From the NCBI GenBank assembly GCA_005116745.1, contig SWDS01000006.1, positions 268,935-332,934 of the forward strand: a stretch of DNA of 64,000 nucleotides, given 5' to 3'. Numbering within the stretch: the first letter of the stretch is position 1; each line of letters opens with the position of its first letter. The position numbers were made by a program, and so were the translations under genes. The notes beneath the pieces were generated by a model. That model was not told the origin of the DNA. It made no database searches and saw only the letters and a program-made list of their open reading frames with translations. Below, piece by piece: positions 1 through 9,109 of the stretch. This stretch comes from Nitrospira sp. GTDB taxonomy: Bacteria > Nitrospirota > Nitrospiria > Nitrospirales > Nitrospiraceae.

Positions 1-1555
1 CGTCACCGATATGAGTTTCCGTGTTGTCGGGTTGTGAGAACACGTACACTCCTTGGCTTGCCCGGTACCAATTATCACGAGCGTTCGCAAGGTGGATGTT
101 CGAGTACCAGAGTTCGATATGGTCGTTCGTGGTTGGGCGTGCTTGGAAGTTCCCTGAGAAACTCATCATATTCTTCCACGCGATGACATCCATGTATCCC
201 ATGTGAATGTGATTCGTCGGGAAGAAGTTCTCAAACGTGTTGGCGGTCTTACAATCCCCATAGGCCGCGTTGAGGGTACAATTCGCTCGGCCGTCTCCTG
301 AGGCATAGTCGAAATTAAAGGCGATTCGAGGTTTGCCTGGTAGGTTGAAGGCGGTATATCCGATCCAGTTTCTCGTGGCCCATGCATTGATGTGGAGACA
401 CTTTCCCTCTCCTCCAGGGTCACCACAGAGGGCGCTAGCGCTCGCAGCGGTGTCCCCCATCTGACCGAACTGATAGACCACTTCGCTGGACGCATCGAAA
501 TAGCCCTTTTTCATGGCCACACGTGTTCCGACGGTATGGCGAGTTTGATTGCCGTGCTTCGGGGTGCCCAGCCCCTGGGAAGAAATGTCTCCTCCGCCGA
601 GGTTGCTCTTGTAATAGGCGTAGAATGGTTCTATCAAAAACCCAGGGACTGTCTTGATCTGGTTGTACAAGATAAAGAGGTCCGCATCTCCGGCCGCATT
701 TCTTGCTTGACCTGTCCCCCCGATGTTTGGGTTTCCGCTCCCGAGGGCTGCTCCTTGTACCAGGTCCGTTTCTGCTGTCCGAAACCAGCCAGCATGGGTA
801 TCCATGATGCTGTGGCTATACTGCACCATGACCCCGTCAAACGAGAAGCCTGTGTTGGCCCAATCGAAGTGGCCGAACAAGCTTTGGTCCCCGAAGACGA
901 GATACTGCCGGCCTGCCTTCACTCCCAAATTTTGGATGCCGGCAAAATTACGGATCAGCATATAACCGGCTCGTACGCCGAGTGAGCAGACGGGTCTTCC
1001 TCCCGGGCTTGGCGTAGACCCGCATGTATGGATAATGGGGTCTCCATTGACCCCCGCGCCTCCGGCGCCGACCGGTGTGCCGTTTCCACCCCAGGTACGA
1101 GAATCAATCAGTTCAAGGTAGAAATTGACATCAGGGGACAGGTCGTAGCCGATACCCAGTCGGGTCATCTGTTGGACGAATTGATCATTGGCTTTACCGA
1201 GGAGGTTGTTTGGTGCAATGCCGGGCGCATTACATTGTCCAGCCGCTCCGATTCCGCCACCAAAACAGACGTTGTTGCGGTATTCAGGTCGGACCCGAAG
1301 ATCGGCGCGCATCCAGAGGTTGCGAAGGTCAAAGTTCCTTCCAGTTTTTGGATCAAATGGTTCGTAGGCTTCTTTTTGTGGGATCCCGCGGCCGATCACG
1401 ATTGGATTGGTGATCTTTTCGCCTGGTGGTAATTCAAAGGCGCTTTGGGCTGGACTACAAAGAGCAATAAGCCCAACCCCTGCTATCGTCGCCGTGAGGA
1501 GAACTGTCTGCCATTGTCCCTGTCGTGGTTCACGAGTCGTTTTGGGGGTATTCAT
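1..1555 (-). CDS. alginate-export-type outer-membrane porin (3' end outside window)
   Basis: The reading frame is open on the minus strand from an ATG at 1555 to the left edge, giving about 518 residues without a stop; the C-terminus lies outside the window. The N-terminus (MNTPKTTREPRQGQW) is followed by a hydrophobic stretch and an AQSA-like cleavage region, so export to the outer membrane is expected. The mature part is rich in alternating aromatic and polar residues, with phrases such as LRVRPEYRNN, GYDLSPDVNFYLELIDSRTW and LGVKAGRQYLVFGDQ, which are typical of the alginate-export (AlgE-like) beta-barrel family that is common in Nitrospira. The family name is from recognition, and the transported solute is unknown. 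A TatA-type gene lies downstream of nothing here; the neighbours upstream are tat genes on the same strand about 125 bp away. Confidence 0.8.
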   Translation of the reverse strand, partial: MNTPKTTREPRQGQWQTVLLTATIAGVGLIALCSPAQSAFELPPGEKITNPIVIGRGIPQKEAYEPFDPKTGRNFDLRNLWMRADLRVRPEYRNNVCFGGGIGAAGQCNAPGIAPNNLLGKANDQFVQQMTRLGIGYDLSPDVNFYLELIDSRTWGGNGTPVGAGGAGVNGDPIIHTCGSTPSPGGRPVCSLGVRAGYMLIRNFAGIQNLGVKAGRQYLVFGDQSLFGHFDWANTGFSFDGVMVQYSHSIMDTHAGWFRTAETDLVQGAALGSGNPNIGGTGQARNAAGDADLFILYNQIKTVPGFLIEPFYAYYKSNLGGGDISSQGLGTPKHGNQTRHTVGTRVAMKKGYFDASSEVVYQFGQMGDTAASASALCGDPGGEGKCLHINAWATRNWIGYTAFNLPGKPRIAFNFDYASGDGRANCTLNAAYGDCKTANTFENFFPTNHIHMGYMDVIAWKNMMSFSGNFQARPTTNDHIELWYSNIHLANARDNWYRASQGVYVFSQPDNTETHIGD

Positions 1556-1680
1556 ACTATACTCTGGAAAAGAATTGAGTTGATTTGCGCAGGTCCTTCA
1601 GCAGGAGGGGGGAAATAGAGGAGAAGCTCTCTAGTCCGTGTCCTCTTCGTGAAATCACGCATTGATGATGTGTGGTTATT

Positions 1681-1980
1681 TTATATCTGACCCAACTTGC
1701 TCATGGGTGTGGGGGCCTCCTCCGGAGGTGTCCCTGCAGCTGTAATCTCTTCTTCGGCTTCTTTTATGGAAGATTGAAGGTCTTGTTCGACCATTTTGAC
1801 TTCTTGCTGAATCATGTTCAGCTCTGGTTCTACGGACTTACGAAGGTCCTCAGCTGTATCTTTAAAGCCCTTAATGGCTTTGCCGACTTGGCGACCGACT
1901 TCAGGAAGTTGTTTGGGACCAAATAGGAGAAAGGCGATCACCAGAATAATTAAGATCTCGCTGGCTCCTAATCCAAACAT
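1681..1980 (-). CDS. Tat translocase subunit, TatA/TatB family
   Basis: This 99-residue protein has the TatA/B plan: a short N-terminal membrane helix (residues about 7-21, SEILIILVIAFLLFG), the FGP-x-x-LP hinge (FGPKQLPEVGR) and an amphipathic helix ([18 protein letters not shown]), then an acidic, charged tail ending in a proline-rich segment. The FGPKQLP hinge with a proline and an acidic tail that includes a coiled-coil-like stretch (ELNMIQQEVKMVEQDLQS) leans to TatB or a second TatA, but sequence alone does not settle it. It lies 69 bp downstream of another TatA-type gene in the same direction and probably shares its transcript. It would help export folded proteins such as the Tat-signal NxrA encoded in this window. 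Confidence 0.85.
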   Translation of the reverse strand: MFGLGASEILIILVIAFLLFGPKQLPEVGRQVGKAIKGFKDTAEDLRKSVEPELNMIQQEVKMVEQDLQSSIKEAEEEITAAGTPPEEAPTPMSKLGQI

Positions 1981-2049
1981 GAATCACGGTACGAGAAAAG
2001 GTAATGCCATTGATCTCTTGCTGTTCAGTCGTCCAGCCACTCAGGCCGC

Positions 2050-2334
2050 TTACCCTTGTTTTACCTGGCTTGGGTGTGTCGATTGGGGCGTAGGCGATGG
2101 TGAGGCTTCTGATTGGGCACCGACCTGATTTGACGCTGCTGCCTGCGACTGGCCCTGTTGAGACTGTTCGGCCGGTGTGACGTCAATTGCATCAGCTTCG
2201 TGCACAGACTTTTTGAAACCTTTGATGGCTTTTCCGAGGCCTTCTCCCAATTGGGGAAGTTTACCTGCGCCGAAAATGATCAAGACAATGATCAAAATCA
2301 GCATTAATTCCATCCATCCAAATGAACCGAACAT
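2050..2334 (-). CDS. tatA: Sec-independent protein translocase protein TatA
   Basis: TatA forms the pore-like assembly that lets folded, twin-arginine-signal proteins cross the inner membrane. The 94-residue product has a short hydrophobic helix ([16 protein letters not shown]), the FGxGKLPQLG hinge and an amphipathic helix ([14 protein letters not shown]), followed by a low-complexity tail rich in Gln, Ala, Ser and Pro. An upstream in-frame TTG exists at 2346, but the ATG at 2334 is preferred because a GAGG ribosome-binding site lies six bases before it and because TatA proteins normally start at this point (MFGSFG). The second TatA/B-type gene follows downstream. No tatC is in the window. 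Confidence 0.9.
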   Translation of the reverse strand: MFGSFGWMELMLILIIVLIIFGAGKLPQLGEGLGKAIKGFKKSVHEADAIDVTPAEQSQQGQSQAAASNQVGAQSEASPSPTPQSTHPSQVKQG

Positions 2335-2477
2335 CCAGAACCTCAAAAGAAAGTGATGAGTATGGATCCTAACTCGCTATGTTCCTGGAATAGAGAGACT
2401 TTTACTCTGCACCCTTCGCTGCGAAGGCTATAGGAAAATTGCAGGACAGTCAAGATGAAGTGAGTGATCGTGTGGGG

Positions 2478-3560
2478 TTAGAACGGTTGAATTATTCCAC
2501 CTCCAAGGACATGGTCACCTTCATAGAAGACGGCGGATTGACCAGGACTGAGTGCCCGTTGAGGCACCTGGAACTGAATGCGGAGGCTTGAGGAGTTCAA
2601 TGGAGACAGAATCGCGGGTGTCGGGGGTGTCGCGTAGCGGACTTTGACCTGAACTTCAGCGGATCTCTCCAATAAATGGGACGCAAAGAGGTTGAGGTCG
2701 CTCACCGTGCACTCGTGTCTGCGTAGGGATTCTTCTGGGCCGAGCACGACGGTATTGGTCGCTGGCCGTACCTCTTGCACGTAGAGCCGTTGTCCTGTGG
2801 CAATACCAAGGCCTCGTCGTTGACCAGGGGTGTAGAACGCAATTCCGTCGTGTTGGCCCAGGGGCTGCCCCGTCTCATTGATAAAGAGACCTGGTCGTTT
2901 GGCCTCGGGAAGCTCCTTTTCGATAAACGTACGGTAGTCTCCTTGGGTGACAAAACAGATCTCCTGACTTTCCTTCAGCTCGTCGGCTGGGAGCCCCAAG
3001 GCCTCCGCTTCTCTCCACACGTCAGGTTTTCTCAGATTGCCCAAGGGGAAGAGGAGTTTGGGCAGCCAGTGAGGGTTAAGGCGGTAGAGAAAGTAGGTTT
3101 GATCCTTGCGATCATCGGCGGCTCGCGCCAGGACCGGAATGCCCTGATGGTTTTGGAGACGAGCGTAATGGCCTGTTGCGACGTAATCGACCTTGCGTGC
3201 AGCGGCGAGATCGATGAGGCCCCGAAGCTTTACTCTCTCGTTACAGCGAACACAGGGATTGGGTGTGGTGCCAGTCGTATAGCCGTGAAGAAAATCGTCA
3301 ATCACTCCTTTCTGAAAGGTGTCACGGGTATCGATCACTTCGTGAGAGATGTTGAGCTGTTTGGCGACGTGCTTGGCGATACCGACCTTGCAACAGCTTC
3401 GTTCTTGCCATTTTTTGGACGTTGCGGCGGTTTCGTCCTCGTGTTCCCATACTTGGAGGGTGACGCCGTGCACCTCGTAGCCTTGGTGAACGAGCAATGC
3501 AGCTGCGACGGAGCTATCAACTCCACCGCTCATACCGAGAAGGACGGTTGGACGAGTCAT
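2478..3560 (-). CDS. mnmA: tRNA-specific 2-thiouridylase MnmA
   Basis: MnmA adds sulfur to position 2 of the wobble uridine (U34) in tRNAs for Lys, Glu and Gln, using ATP. The 360-residue length is normal for the family. The N-terminal PP-loop GMSGGVDSS (residues 9-17) binds ATP. The two cysteines that act in catalysis are in NPCVRCNE (about residue 100) and in the EICFVTQGDY segment (about residue 200). The C-terminal beta-barrel ends with GDHVLGGGIIQ. It is encoded on the minus strand, between a bactofilin upstream and tatA downstream. Two other tRNA U34 modification genes, mnmE and mnmG, also lie in this window, so both halves of the mnm5s2U pathway are represented. Confidence 0.96.
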   Translation of the reverse strand: MTRPTVLLGMSGGVDSSVAAALLVHQGYEVHGVTLQVWEHEDETAATSKKWQERSCCKVGIAKHVAKQLNISHEVIDTRDTFQKGVIDDFLHGYTTGTTPNPCVRCNERVKLRGLIDLAAARKVDYVATGHYARLQNHQGIPVLARAADDRKDQTYFLYRLNPHWLPKLLFPLGNLRKPDVWREAEALGLPADELKESQEICFVTQGDYRTFIEKELPEAKRPGLFINETGQPLGQHDGIAFYTPGQRRGLGIATGQRLYVQEVRPATNTVVLGPEESLRRHECTVSDLNLFASHLLERSAEVQVKVRYATPPTPAILSPLNSSSLRIQFQVPQRALSPGQSAVFYEGDHVLGGGIIQPF

Positions 3561-3596
3561 TGGAGGAGTATTGTACCGGGAGGAGTGGGTAAAGGG

Positions 3597-4043
3597 CTAG
3601 AGGTCTACCACGCGAGTCTTGCCACGATGGGACGGGAAATCGTGCACGTTCTTGGATGACGGTTGACCGTCATCGACCCATTTATGAGCTCCCATATCAC
3701 ACATGCCATGGAAGTGTGCGCCATCTTCGATCGAAATGCCCGGTGTGCGAATGTCGCCGATGAGCACCCCAGGTTTAAGGATTTGAATTTTAGCCGTGGC
3801 TGTGACTGTACCGTTGACCTTGCCGCTGGTCATGAGGGTGCCGGCGGAAAGAATGCCTTTGATCACCGCCTGCTCTCCAATAATAAGAGTCCCGGTGGTG
3901 TGGACTTCGCCTTCAACACGACCGTCGATTCGAATGGTTCCATCAAAGTTGAGGATACCCTTGAAATCGACGCCCTTTCCGAGGAAGGTGAAATTGTCGC
4001 TGTCGCTGGTTTCCTGAGTACTTTTGTCGCCTAGAGCCCACAT
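3597..4043 (-). CDS. bactofilin family cytoskeletal protein
   Basis: Bactofilins polymerise without nucleotides into filaments or sheets that place other proteins at the cell envelope. This 148-residue protein has a short polar N-terminus, then the bactofilin right-handed beta-helix core from about residue 20 to 110, with the repeating pattern GVDFKGILNFDGTIRIDGRVEGEV, seen here in pieces such as KGILNFDGTIRIDG and GTLIIGEQAVIKGIL. A polar C-terminal tail follows. A paralogue with the same core lies directly upstream (4173-4667), and parB-parA lie beyond it on the same strand. AAGGAG lies twelve bases before the ATG, somewhat far for a normal ribosome-binding site. Confidence 0.88.
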   Translation of the reverse strand: MWALGDKSTQETSDSDNFTFLGKGVDFKGILNFDGTIRIDGRVEGEVHTTGTLIIGEQAVIKGILSAGTLMTSGKVNGTVTATAKIQILKPGVLIGDIRTPGISIEDGAHFHGMCDMGAHKWVDDGQPSSKNVHDFPSHRGKTRVVDL

Positions 4044-4109
4044 CAGTTGTTCTTGCTCCTTGTGACAAATCCGAGGAGGTGCCGTCCTTCAGTGGGATTG
4101 GACAGGAGA

Positions 4110-4145
4110 GAGGGGGGCTTATTCAGTGAGAAGGAGCCTCCCCTC
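4110..4145 (-). terminator. hairpin between the two bactofilin genes
   Basis: The arms 4110-4119 and 4135-4145 pair over ten bases with one bulged base and enclose a 15-base loop. It sits between the end of one bactofilin gene and the start of the next. No run of T follows on the minus strand, so intrinsic termination is only a possibility. Confidence 0.35.
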
Positions 4146-4172
4146 TGTGTGTCGTCTAGTGTATCACATGCT

Positions 4173-4667
4173 CTAGGTGGAAACCCTCCGGATAGCTGGT
4201 TCATTGGATGTCGTGACCGCATGGAGATGTGTGGTGTCACGTTGGGATGTGGAGGTGGCTTCTTCCATCTCCAGGGTGCCATTGAAGAGGACCCCATCTT
4301 CCATGGACAGCATGGGTGTGGTGACTCCGCCGTTGATAATCGCGGGTGCTCGCAGCTTCATCTTATCTCTGGCATAAATATCTCCTGTAATTTTCCCCTT
4401 ACAGACGATCGTGCCGGCCGTTACTTTTGCGGTGATAACGGCTTCTTCTCCAACTAAGAGGATGCCATCGGTATGGATTTCCCCCTCAAGAGTCCCATCA
4501 ATCCGGACGGTTCCGTTATAGGTGATTGTCCCCTTAAACATGACGCCTTTTCCGACGAATGCGCTGACGTCTTGGCCTGGTTCTTGGCGCATAGGTTCAA
4601 GGCTCGATCCATTGCCTTCAATATCAACCTCGTCGGAACGCCTACTGTCTTGTTTATCCTTCCACAT
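4173..4667 (-). CDS. bactofilin family cytoskeletal protein (second copy)
   Basis: This is the second bactofilin of the pair, 164 residues from the ATG at 4667. That start is preferred over an upstream GTG (4685) because AGGAGG lies seven bases before it. A charged, disordered N-terminus of about 45 residues (KDKQDSRRSDEVDIEGNGSS) precedes the beta-helix core, which shows GKGVMFKGTITYNGTVRIDG, GTLEGEIHTDGILLVGEEA and repeated short beta turns. The C-terminus is polar. The core aligns segment by segment with the neighbour at 3597-4043, so the two look like an old tandem duplication. parB is the next gene upstream on the same strand. Confidence 0.88.
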   Translation of the reverse strand: MWKDKQDSRRSDEVDIEGNGSSLEPMRQEPGQDVSAFVGKGVMFKGTITYNGTVRIDGTLEGEIHTDGILLVGEEAVITAKVTAGTIVCKGKITGDIYARDKMKLRAPAIINGGVTTPMLSMEDGVLFNGTLEMEEATSTSQRDTTHLHAVTTSNEPAIRRVST

Positions 4668-4838
4668 ACGCTCGCCTCCTCTCACGATTTGGGCTAGGGG
4701 AATCCGGCTGAAGGGCGGAATCCTTATCGTTAAGAGATATATCGGTCAGTTCCACCGAGATATTGAGCGGCCATCTGGGTAAAAGCGCAATGAGAAGCGT
4801 TTTTTGGGCGCGTCAGGGGTACCAAGGCACGATGAACG

Positions 4839-5687
4839 TTAGCTGAGCAGGGTCTCCACAACACCATCAAGTTCCTCGGGGGAAAAATAATGAATGACGA
4901 TCTTCCCTCCTTGATTATGAGGGTGAATGCTCACCTTTGTGCCCAACCGTTTCTGTAACCTGGCTTCGAGGTCCGCCCATGGGGAGCTGTGAGATGTCTT
5001 GTGCTGCCGTTTCTTTCCTGTAAGGGAGGATTCCACGAGTTTTTCTGTTTCCCTGACAGACAGAGCTCCAGACGCCACCATTTTGCCAATCCTCAACTGG
5101 TCTTCGGGGGATGAAAGGCCGAGGAGGGCTTTCGCGTGACCCGTTGTGAGGGTGCCTTCGTGGACGAGCTCCTGGAGCTCAGGATGAAGATGGATTAGCC
5201 GAACAAAGTTCGCCACGGAAGAACGATCACGACCGACTTTCGTGGCAATGGCGTCTTGTGTCAGACCGAATTCATTCATCATACGCGAATAGGCTCGTGC
5301 CGTTTCCATAGGATTCAAGTCTTCCCGTTGGAGATTCTCCACCAATGCCAGCAAGAGTGATTCTTGATCACTGCAATTGCGAATAACGACGGGAATGGTC
5401 TCTAGGCCAGCTTCTTTCGATGCGCGCCATCGGCGCTCTCCAGAGATTAGTTCATAGATGCCGTCCCCTTTGCGCCTGACCATAATCGGCTGAAGCACTC
5501 CGCTCTCCTTGATGGACGCAGCAAGTTCAGCGAGTTCGTCTGGCGGGAAGGTGTGCCGTGGTTGATAGCGATTGGGGACAATCGTCTCGATCCGTATCCT
5601 CTGAACATCGGTCGGCTCCGTAGATGGACTCAACGTGGAGGATGGGAGGAGGGCACCAAGGCCTTTACCGAGGGCTTTTTTCTCCAT
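4839..5687 (-). CDS. parB: chromosome partitioning protein ParB
   Basis: ParB binds parS sites, spreads along DNA using CTP, and with ParA segregates the origin region. The 282-residue product starts KKALGKGLGALLPSS, a typical ParB/Spo0J N-terminus. The ParB N-terminal domain carries the GERRWRAS motif (about residues 85-92) that binds nucleotide. The helix-turn-helix (LTQDAIATKVGRDRSSVANF) recognises parS, and a short dimerisation domain ends the protein. ATG 5687 is chosen; a TTG at 5693 is closer to AAGGAG and cannot be excluded. The start overlaps the end of parA by 23 bases, so the two are translationally coupled. Two parS-like sites lie just upstream of parA and at the rsmG start. Confidence 0.95.
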   Translation of the reverse strand: MEKKALGKGLGALLPSSTLSPSTEPTDVQRIRIETIVPNRYQPRHTFPPDELAELAASIKESGVLQPIMVRRKGDGIYELISGERRWRASKEAGLETIPVVIRNCSDQESLLLALVENLQREDLNPMETARAYSRMMNEFGLTQDAIATKVGRDRSSVANFVRLIHLHPELQELVHEGTLTTGHAKALLGLSSPEDQLRIGKMVASGALSVRETEKLVESSLTGKKRQHKTSHSSPWADLEARLQKRLGTKVSIHPHNQGGKIVIHYFSPEELDGVVETLLS

Positions 5688-6441
5688 GAGCAATAAACTC
5701 CTTAGCTAAATGTACGTAAGACTGCGAGCCGGCTGATGCGACGTTGTACAGAATTCCAGGTCGGCCGTAACTCGGAGCTTCTGCGAGGGACACGTTGCGT
5801 GGGATGACCGCGTGATACACCTTGTCAATGAAGTGAGAGCGCACTTGTTCGGCTACCTGTCTGGCTAAGCTATTACGCGAGTCAAACATCGTCAGGACGA
5901 TGCCCTCTAGATCTAGACGTGAGTTAAATGATTGACGAACAAGATCGATGCTCCGGATGAGTCTGCTCAGACCTTCCATCGCATAATATTCACATTGAAC
6001 CGGTATGAGAACTGAATCCGCAGCAGTAAGAGCATTAATGGTGAGGATTCCAAGGGCTGGAGGGCAATCTAGAAAAATAAAGTCATAGGTCTCTCTAATC
6101 TCACTCATGATGGACTTGAGATGACTTTCACGGCTTTCAAGATTGACAAGCTCAATCTCAGCTCCTGCAAGGTCAGAGTTGGCCGGAAGAATGGAGAGTC
6201 CTGGAACTGATGTTGCCATTGAAGATTCTCGAATCGTGCTGATTTTAGCTAGACAACTGTACGTTGTGTTCTTTAACGATCCGTGGTCAATGCCGAGACC
6301 ACTCGTGGCATTTCCCTGAGGATCCATATCGATGAGCAGAACTGATTTTCCTTCTAGGGCAATGGCAGATGAGAGATTTATCGCCGTAGTAGTCTTACCA
6401 ACTCCGCCTTTTTGATTCGCAACCGCAACGACCTTTCCCAT
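5665..6441 (-). CDS. parA: chromosome partitioning ATPase ParA (Soj family)
   Basis: ParA is a dimerising ATPase that moves ParB-parS complexes over the nucleoid. The 258-residue length is usual for chromosomal ParA. The deviant Walker A motif KGGVGKTT is at residues 11-18 (ANQKGGVGKTTTAINL), Walker A' LIDMDPQGN near residue 40, and Walker B FIFLDCPP near residue 120. It overlaps parB at its 3' end and starts about 24 bases downstream of a perfect parS palindrome. rsmG is the next gene upstream, as in many bacterial origin regions. Confidence 0.96.
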   Translation of the reverse strand: MGKVVAVANQKGGVGKTTTAINLSSAIALEGKSVLLIDMDPQGNATSGLGIDHGSLKNTTYSCLAKISTIRESSMATSVPGLSILPANSDLAGAEIELVNLESRESHLKSIMSEIRETYDFIFLDCPPALGILTINALTAADSVLIPVQCEYYAMEGLSRLIRSIDLVRQSFNSRLDLEGIVLTMFDSRNSLARQVAEQVRSHFIDKVYHAVIPRNVSLAEAPSYGRPGILYNVASAGSQSYVHLAKEFIAHGEKSPR

Positions 6442-6464
6442 TTGTGGAGCTCCTACAACAGAAT

Positions 6465-6480
6465 TGTTCCACGTGGAACA
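6465..6480. promoter_or_regulatory. parS centromere-like site
   Basis: TGTTCCACGTGGAACA is a perfect 16-base palindrome and matches the widely conserved ParB-binding parS consensus (TGTTNCACGTGNAACA). It lies between rsmG and parA, next to the parB-parA genes whose product should bind it. Confidence 0.93.
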
Positions 6481-6497
6481 CCAAGTGTGTGTTTCAT

Positions 6498-7157
6498 TTA
6501 GACCGAAGGCATAACAATGGAAATAACTCTCTGCCCATATCCATTCTGCAGTTGAAATATGTGTTCACGCAATAATGACCAGTTTGAAGAAAGATCAGAT
6601 GGGGGAATTGGTTGTGATGAAAACAGAATGGCCTTCCCTTCTTGTCGAAGGAGTTTTTGACCATCTTTTAAAATTAAACCATGCTTCAAGGCACGAGTCG
6701 CCAAGTAATCAAATGATCCGTATGGCATGCGTTCGTTCATGAATCTCTCTAGAGTACCGGCGAATATGTCAATATTTTCAAGTTGAAGAAGGCCGATGAT
6801 GAACCGAAGGAAGGAGACCTTCTTGGCGACCGGCTCAACGAGAGTCATATGCATGTCTAATCTAGCGAGTTTTAAAGGAATTCCAGGAAATCCAGCCCCT
6901 GTACCGACGTCAAGGAATCTGGCTCCGACCTTGACATCTTCAGCTTGGAGTGCGGCTAAAGAATCCACAAAGTGTTTGATAATAATCTCATCATTTAGCG
7001 TGATGCGTGTGAGATTGAAGGATTGATTCCAGATCTGAAGCTGCTCAAGGTACACCATAAATTGCTGTACCTGTTCAGTACTGAGTAGAACGCCGATTTC
7101 AGCCGAACTTTCTTGAAGCAGCAATGAAGGCGAACTCGATTGTTCCACGTAGAACAA
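6498..7157 (-). CDS. rsmG: 16S rRNA (guanine527-N7)-methyltransferase RsmG
   Basis: RsmG methylates N7 of G527 in 16S rRNA with S-adenosylmethionine. The Rossmann motif FLDVGTGAGFPGIPLKL (about residues 83-99) binds the cofactor, and family landmarks such as WNQSFNLTRI and IIKHFVDSL precede it. The frame opens with a TTG at 7157 that lies inside a parS-like site; an in-frame GTG at 7148 is an alternative, and neither has a clear ribosome-binding site, so the true start may be anywhere in the first 30 codons. mnmG lies upstream and parA downstream on the same strand, the usual order in origin-proximal clusters. Confidence 0.93.
   Translation of the reverse strand: MFYVEQSSSPSLLLQESSAEIGVLLSTEQVQQFMVYLEQLQIWNQSFNLTRITLNDEIIIKHFVDSLAALQAEDVKVGARFLDVGTGAGFPGIPLKLARLDMHMTLVEPVAKKVSFLRFIIGLLQLENIDIFAGTLERFMNERMPYGSFDYLATRALKHGLILKDGQKLLRQEGKAILFSSQPIPPSDLSSNWSLLREHIFQLQNGYGQRVISIVMPSV
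7141..7156. promoter_or_regulatory. second parS-like site, one mismatch
   Basis: TGTTCCACGTAGAACA differs at one base from the perfect parS at 6465-6480. It overlaps the presumed start codon of rsmG. Its distance from parAB is under 2 kb, which fits clustered parS sites near an origin. Confidence 0.75.
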
Positions 7158-7208
7158 TTACGCTGATGCTTGAGCGAGGTCAATAGGAAAGGTTGGTTTG
7201 ATGGAATT

Positions 7209-9101
7209 TCAGGAAAGTACGTGCTGTATAGGAGGGAATTGACGCCTGCTTTTTTCTATCGCAACCAGAAGTAAGGATATAGCAGCTGGAGTTACTCCGG
7301 ATATTCTCGATGCCTGCCCAACCGTCTCCGGTCTTACCCTATTGAACTTCTCTCGAACCTCACTGGAAAACCCTGAAATAGAATTGTAATCAAACGTATA
7401 AGGAATCAATTTCTGCTCAAGCTTCTTGAATTTCTCAACTTGCTGGATCTGCCGACGTACATAACCTTCGTACTTGATCTGGAGCTCGACTTCTTCGCCG
7501 ATTTCGATCTCAGGAATAACTGGCATCCCAAAAGCTTCTAGAAGTTCTTGATAGCTCGCTTCCTGCCGGCGAAGAAGCTGTGCCATGGTCATAGCAGCCG
7601 ATGCATTTTCGAGATACGTGCCTTTGGTCTGCAAACGGATTTCTTCGGTGAATGATGGCCTGGCTGTATTCAGATGTTCGATCTCCATTTCAATCAAACG
7701 TCGCTTTCGCAAGAACCTTTCGTACGCGTCATCTGGAATCAGTCCGACGTCGTATCCAACTGGCATGAGTCGAAGGTCCGCATTGCTATGGCGGAGAAGC
7801 AATCGATACTCAGCTCGAGAGGTAAACATTCGATATGGTTCGTAGGCATCTTTTGTAATGAGATCATCAATGAGTACGCCAATATAGGCTTGGGACCGGT
7901 CCAGGATGAGAGGAGGTCTCTCTCTCAGCTTCAGAACGGCATTGATCCCGGCAACCAAGCCCTGCGCTGCTGCTTCTTCATACCCAGAAGTCCCATTAAT
8001 TTGTCCGGCATGATAGAGGCCAGCAACCTGCTTTGTCTCGAGCGTTCGGTAAAGTTGGCGTGGGGGAAAATAATCGTACTCAATCGCATAGCCAGGTTTG
8101 AGTATTTTGGCCTGTTCTAATCCAGGGATTGTTTTCAGCATAGCGGCCTGGACATCAACCGGCAGGCTGGTTGAAATACCGTTCGGATAAAATTCGATCG
8201 AGTCCAGTCCTTCGGGTTCAATGAAAATCTGGTGACGTTCTTTCTCCGCAAAACGCACGATTTTATCCTCGATGGATGGACAGTACCGAGGGCCGGTCGA
8301 TTCAATGACACCGCTATATAGCGGTGAGCGATCGAGATTCTTTTGAATAATGTCGTGTGTCTCTCGGTTGGTATAGGTCAAATGGCAGAGTACTTGTCTG
8401 GTCGTGATGTGTTGAGTCCGATAGGAGAAAGGAGGGGGAGGGGAATCACCGGGCTGAGGAATCATCACCGAGAAATCAATCGTCGCCTTGTCCAATCGTG
8501 GAGGGGTCCCGGTCTTGAGCCGGCCAACCTCAAACCCAAGATCCCGCATACAATCCGAAAGGTGTTCGGCTGAAGCTTCGCCGGCGCGACCGGCGGGAAA
8601 ATGGTTGAGACCGATATGAATAAGACCCTTAAGGAAAGTACCTGATGTCAGTATGACTGCCTTGGCATCGATCCTCTCGCCTGAGCCTGTGACAATCCCG
8701 GTGACCGTACCCCCAGCCACGAGCAGTCGGTCCACGACTCCTTCGGCAAGCGTCAGATGCTCTTGTGAGGCCATTGTTTCCTGCATCACCATACGATACA
8801 GCGATTTGTCGCATTGGGCGCGCAATGCCCGCACTGCGGGTCCTTTGCTTGTGTTGATGAATCGAAATTGAATCCCGGCACGATCCGTGTTTCGCCCCAT
8901 CTCACCGCCGATCGCATCGATTTCTTTCACGAGGTGTCCCTTAGCGATCCCACCGATGGCAGGATTGCACGACATCTGCGCGATTCGGCTCAGCTCCATC
9001 GTCAGCAGCAAGGTGTTCGCACCCATTCGTGCCGCAGCCAGCGCGGCTTCGCACCCGGCATGACCGCCTCCCACTACGATAACATCAAATGCGATGGCCA
9101 T
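7209..9101 (-). CDS. mnmG: tRNA uridine-5-carboxymethylaminomethyl modification enzyme MnmG (GidA)
   Basis: MnmG with MnmE forms the FAD- and GTP-dependent complex that installs the (carboxymethyl)aminomethyl group on U34 of certain tRNAs. The 630-residue protein begins with the FAD-binding [10 protein letters not shown] motif (residues 12-21). Signature segments include [21 protein letters not shown] and the C-terminal helical domain that contacts MnmE and tRNA. The ATG at 9101 is preferred over an upstream TTG because it is preceded by GAGG and because it leaves an 8-base gap to the end of mnmE. mnmE is immediately upstream, so the partners are co-transcribed. Confidence 0.96.
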   Translation of the reverse strand: MAIAFDVIVVGGGHAGCEAALAAARMGANTLLLTMELSRIAQMSCNPAIGGIAKGHLVKEIDAIGGEMGRNTDRAGIQFRFINTSKGPAVRALRAQCDKSLYRMVMQETMASQEHLTLAEGVVDRLLVAGGTVTGIVTGSGERIDAKAVILTSGTFLKGLIHIGLNHFPAGRAGEASAEHLSDCMRDLGFEVGRLKTGTPPRLDKATIDFSVMIPQPGDSPPPPFSYRTQHITTRQVLCHLTYTNRETHDIIQKNLDRSPLYSGVIESTGPRYCPSIEDKIVRFAEKERHQIFIEPEGLDSIEFYPNGISTSLPVDVQAAMLKTIPGLEQAKILKPGYAIEYDYFPPRQLYRTLETKQVAGLYHAGQINGTSGYEEAAAQGLVAGINAVLKLRERPPLILDRSQAYIGVLIDDLITKDAYEPYRMFTSRAEYRLLLRHSNADLRLMPVGYDVGLIPDDAYERFLRKRRLIEMEIEHLNTARPSFTEEIRLQTKGTYLENASAAMTMAQLLRRQEASYQELLEAFGMPVIPEIEIGEEVELQIKYEGYVRRQIQQVEKFKKLEQKLIPYTFDYNSISGFSSEVREKFNRVRPETVGQASRISGVTPAAISLLLVAIEKSRRQFPPIQHVLS

Positions 9102-9109
9102 CAGTTCCT

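Noticed and set aside
392-985. 197-codon plus-strand frame opposite the porin
   Set aside because: The minus strand carries the recognisable porin with a signal peptide; the plus frame has no known features.
2775-3659. 294-codon plus-strand frame opposite mnmA
   Set aside because: MnmA on the minus strand is unmistakable; the antisense frame is a shadow.
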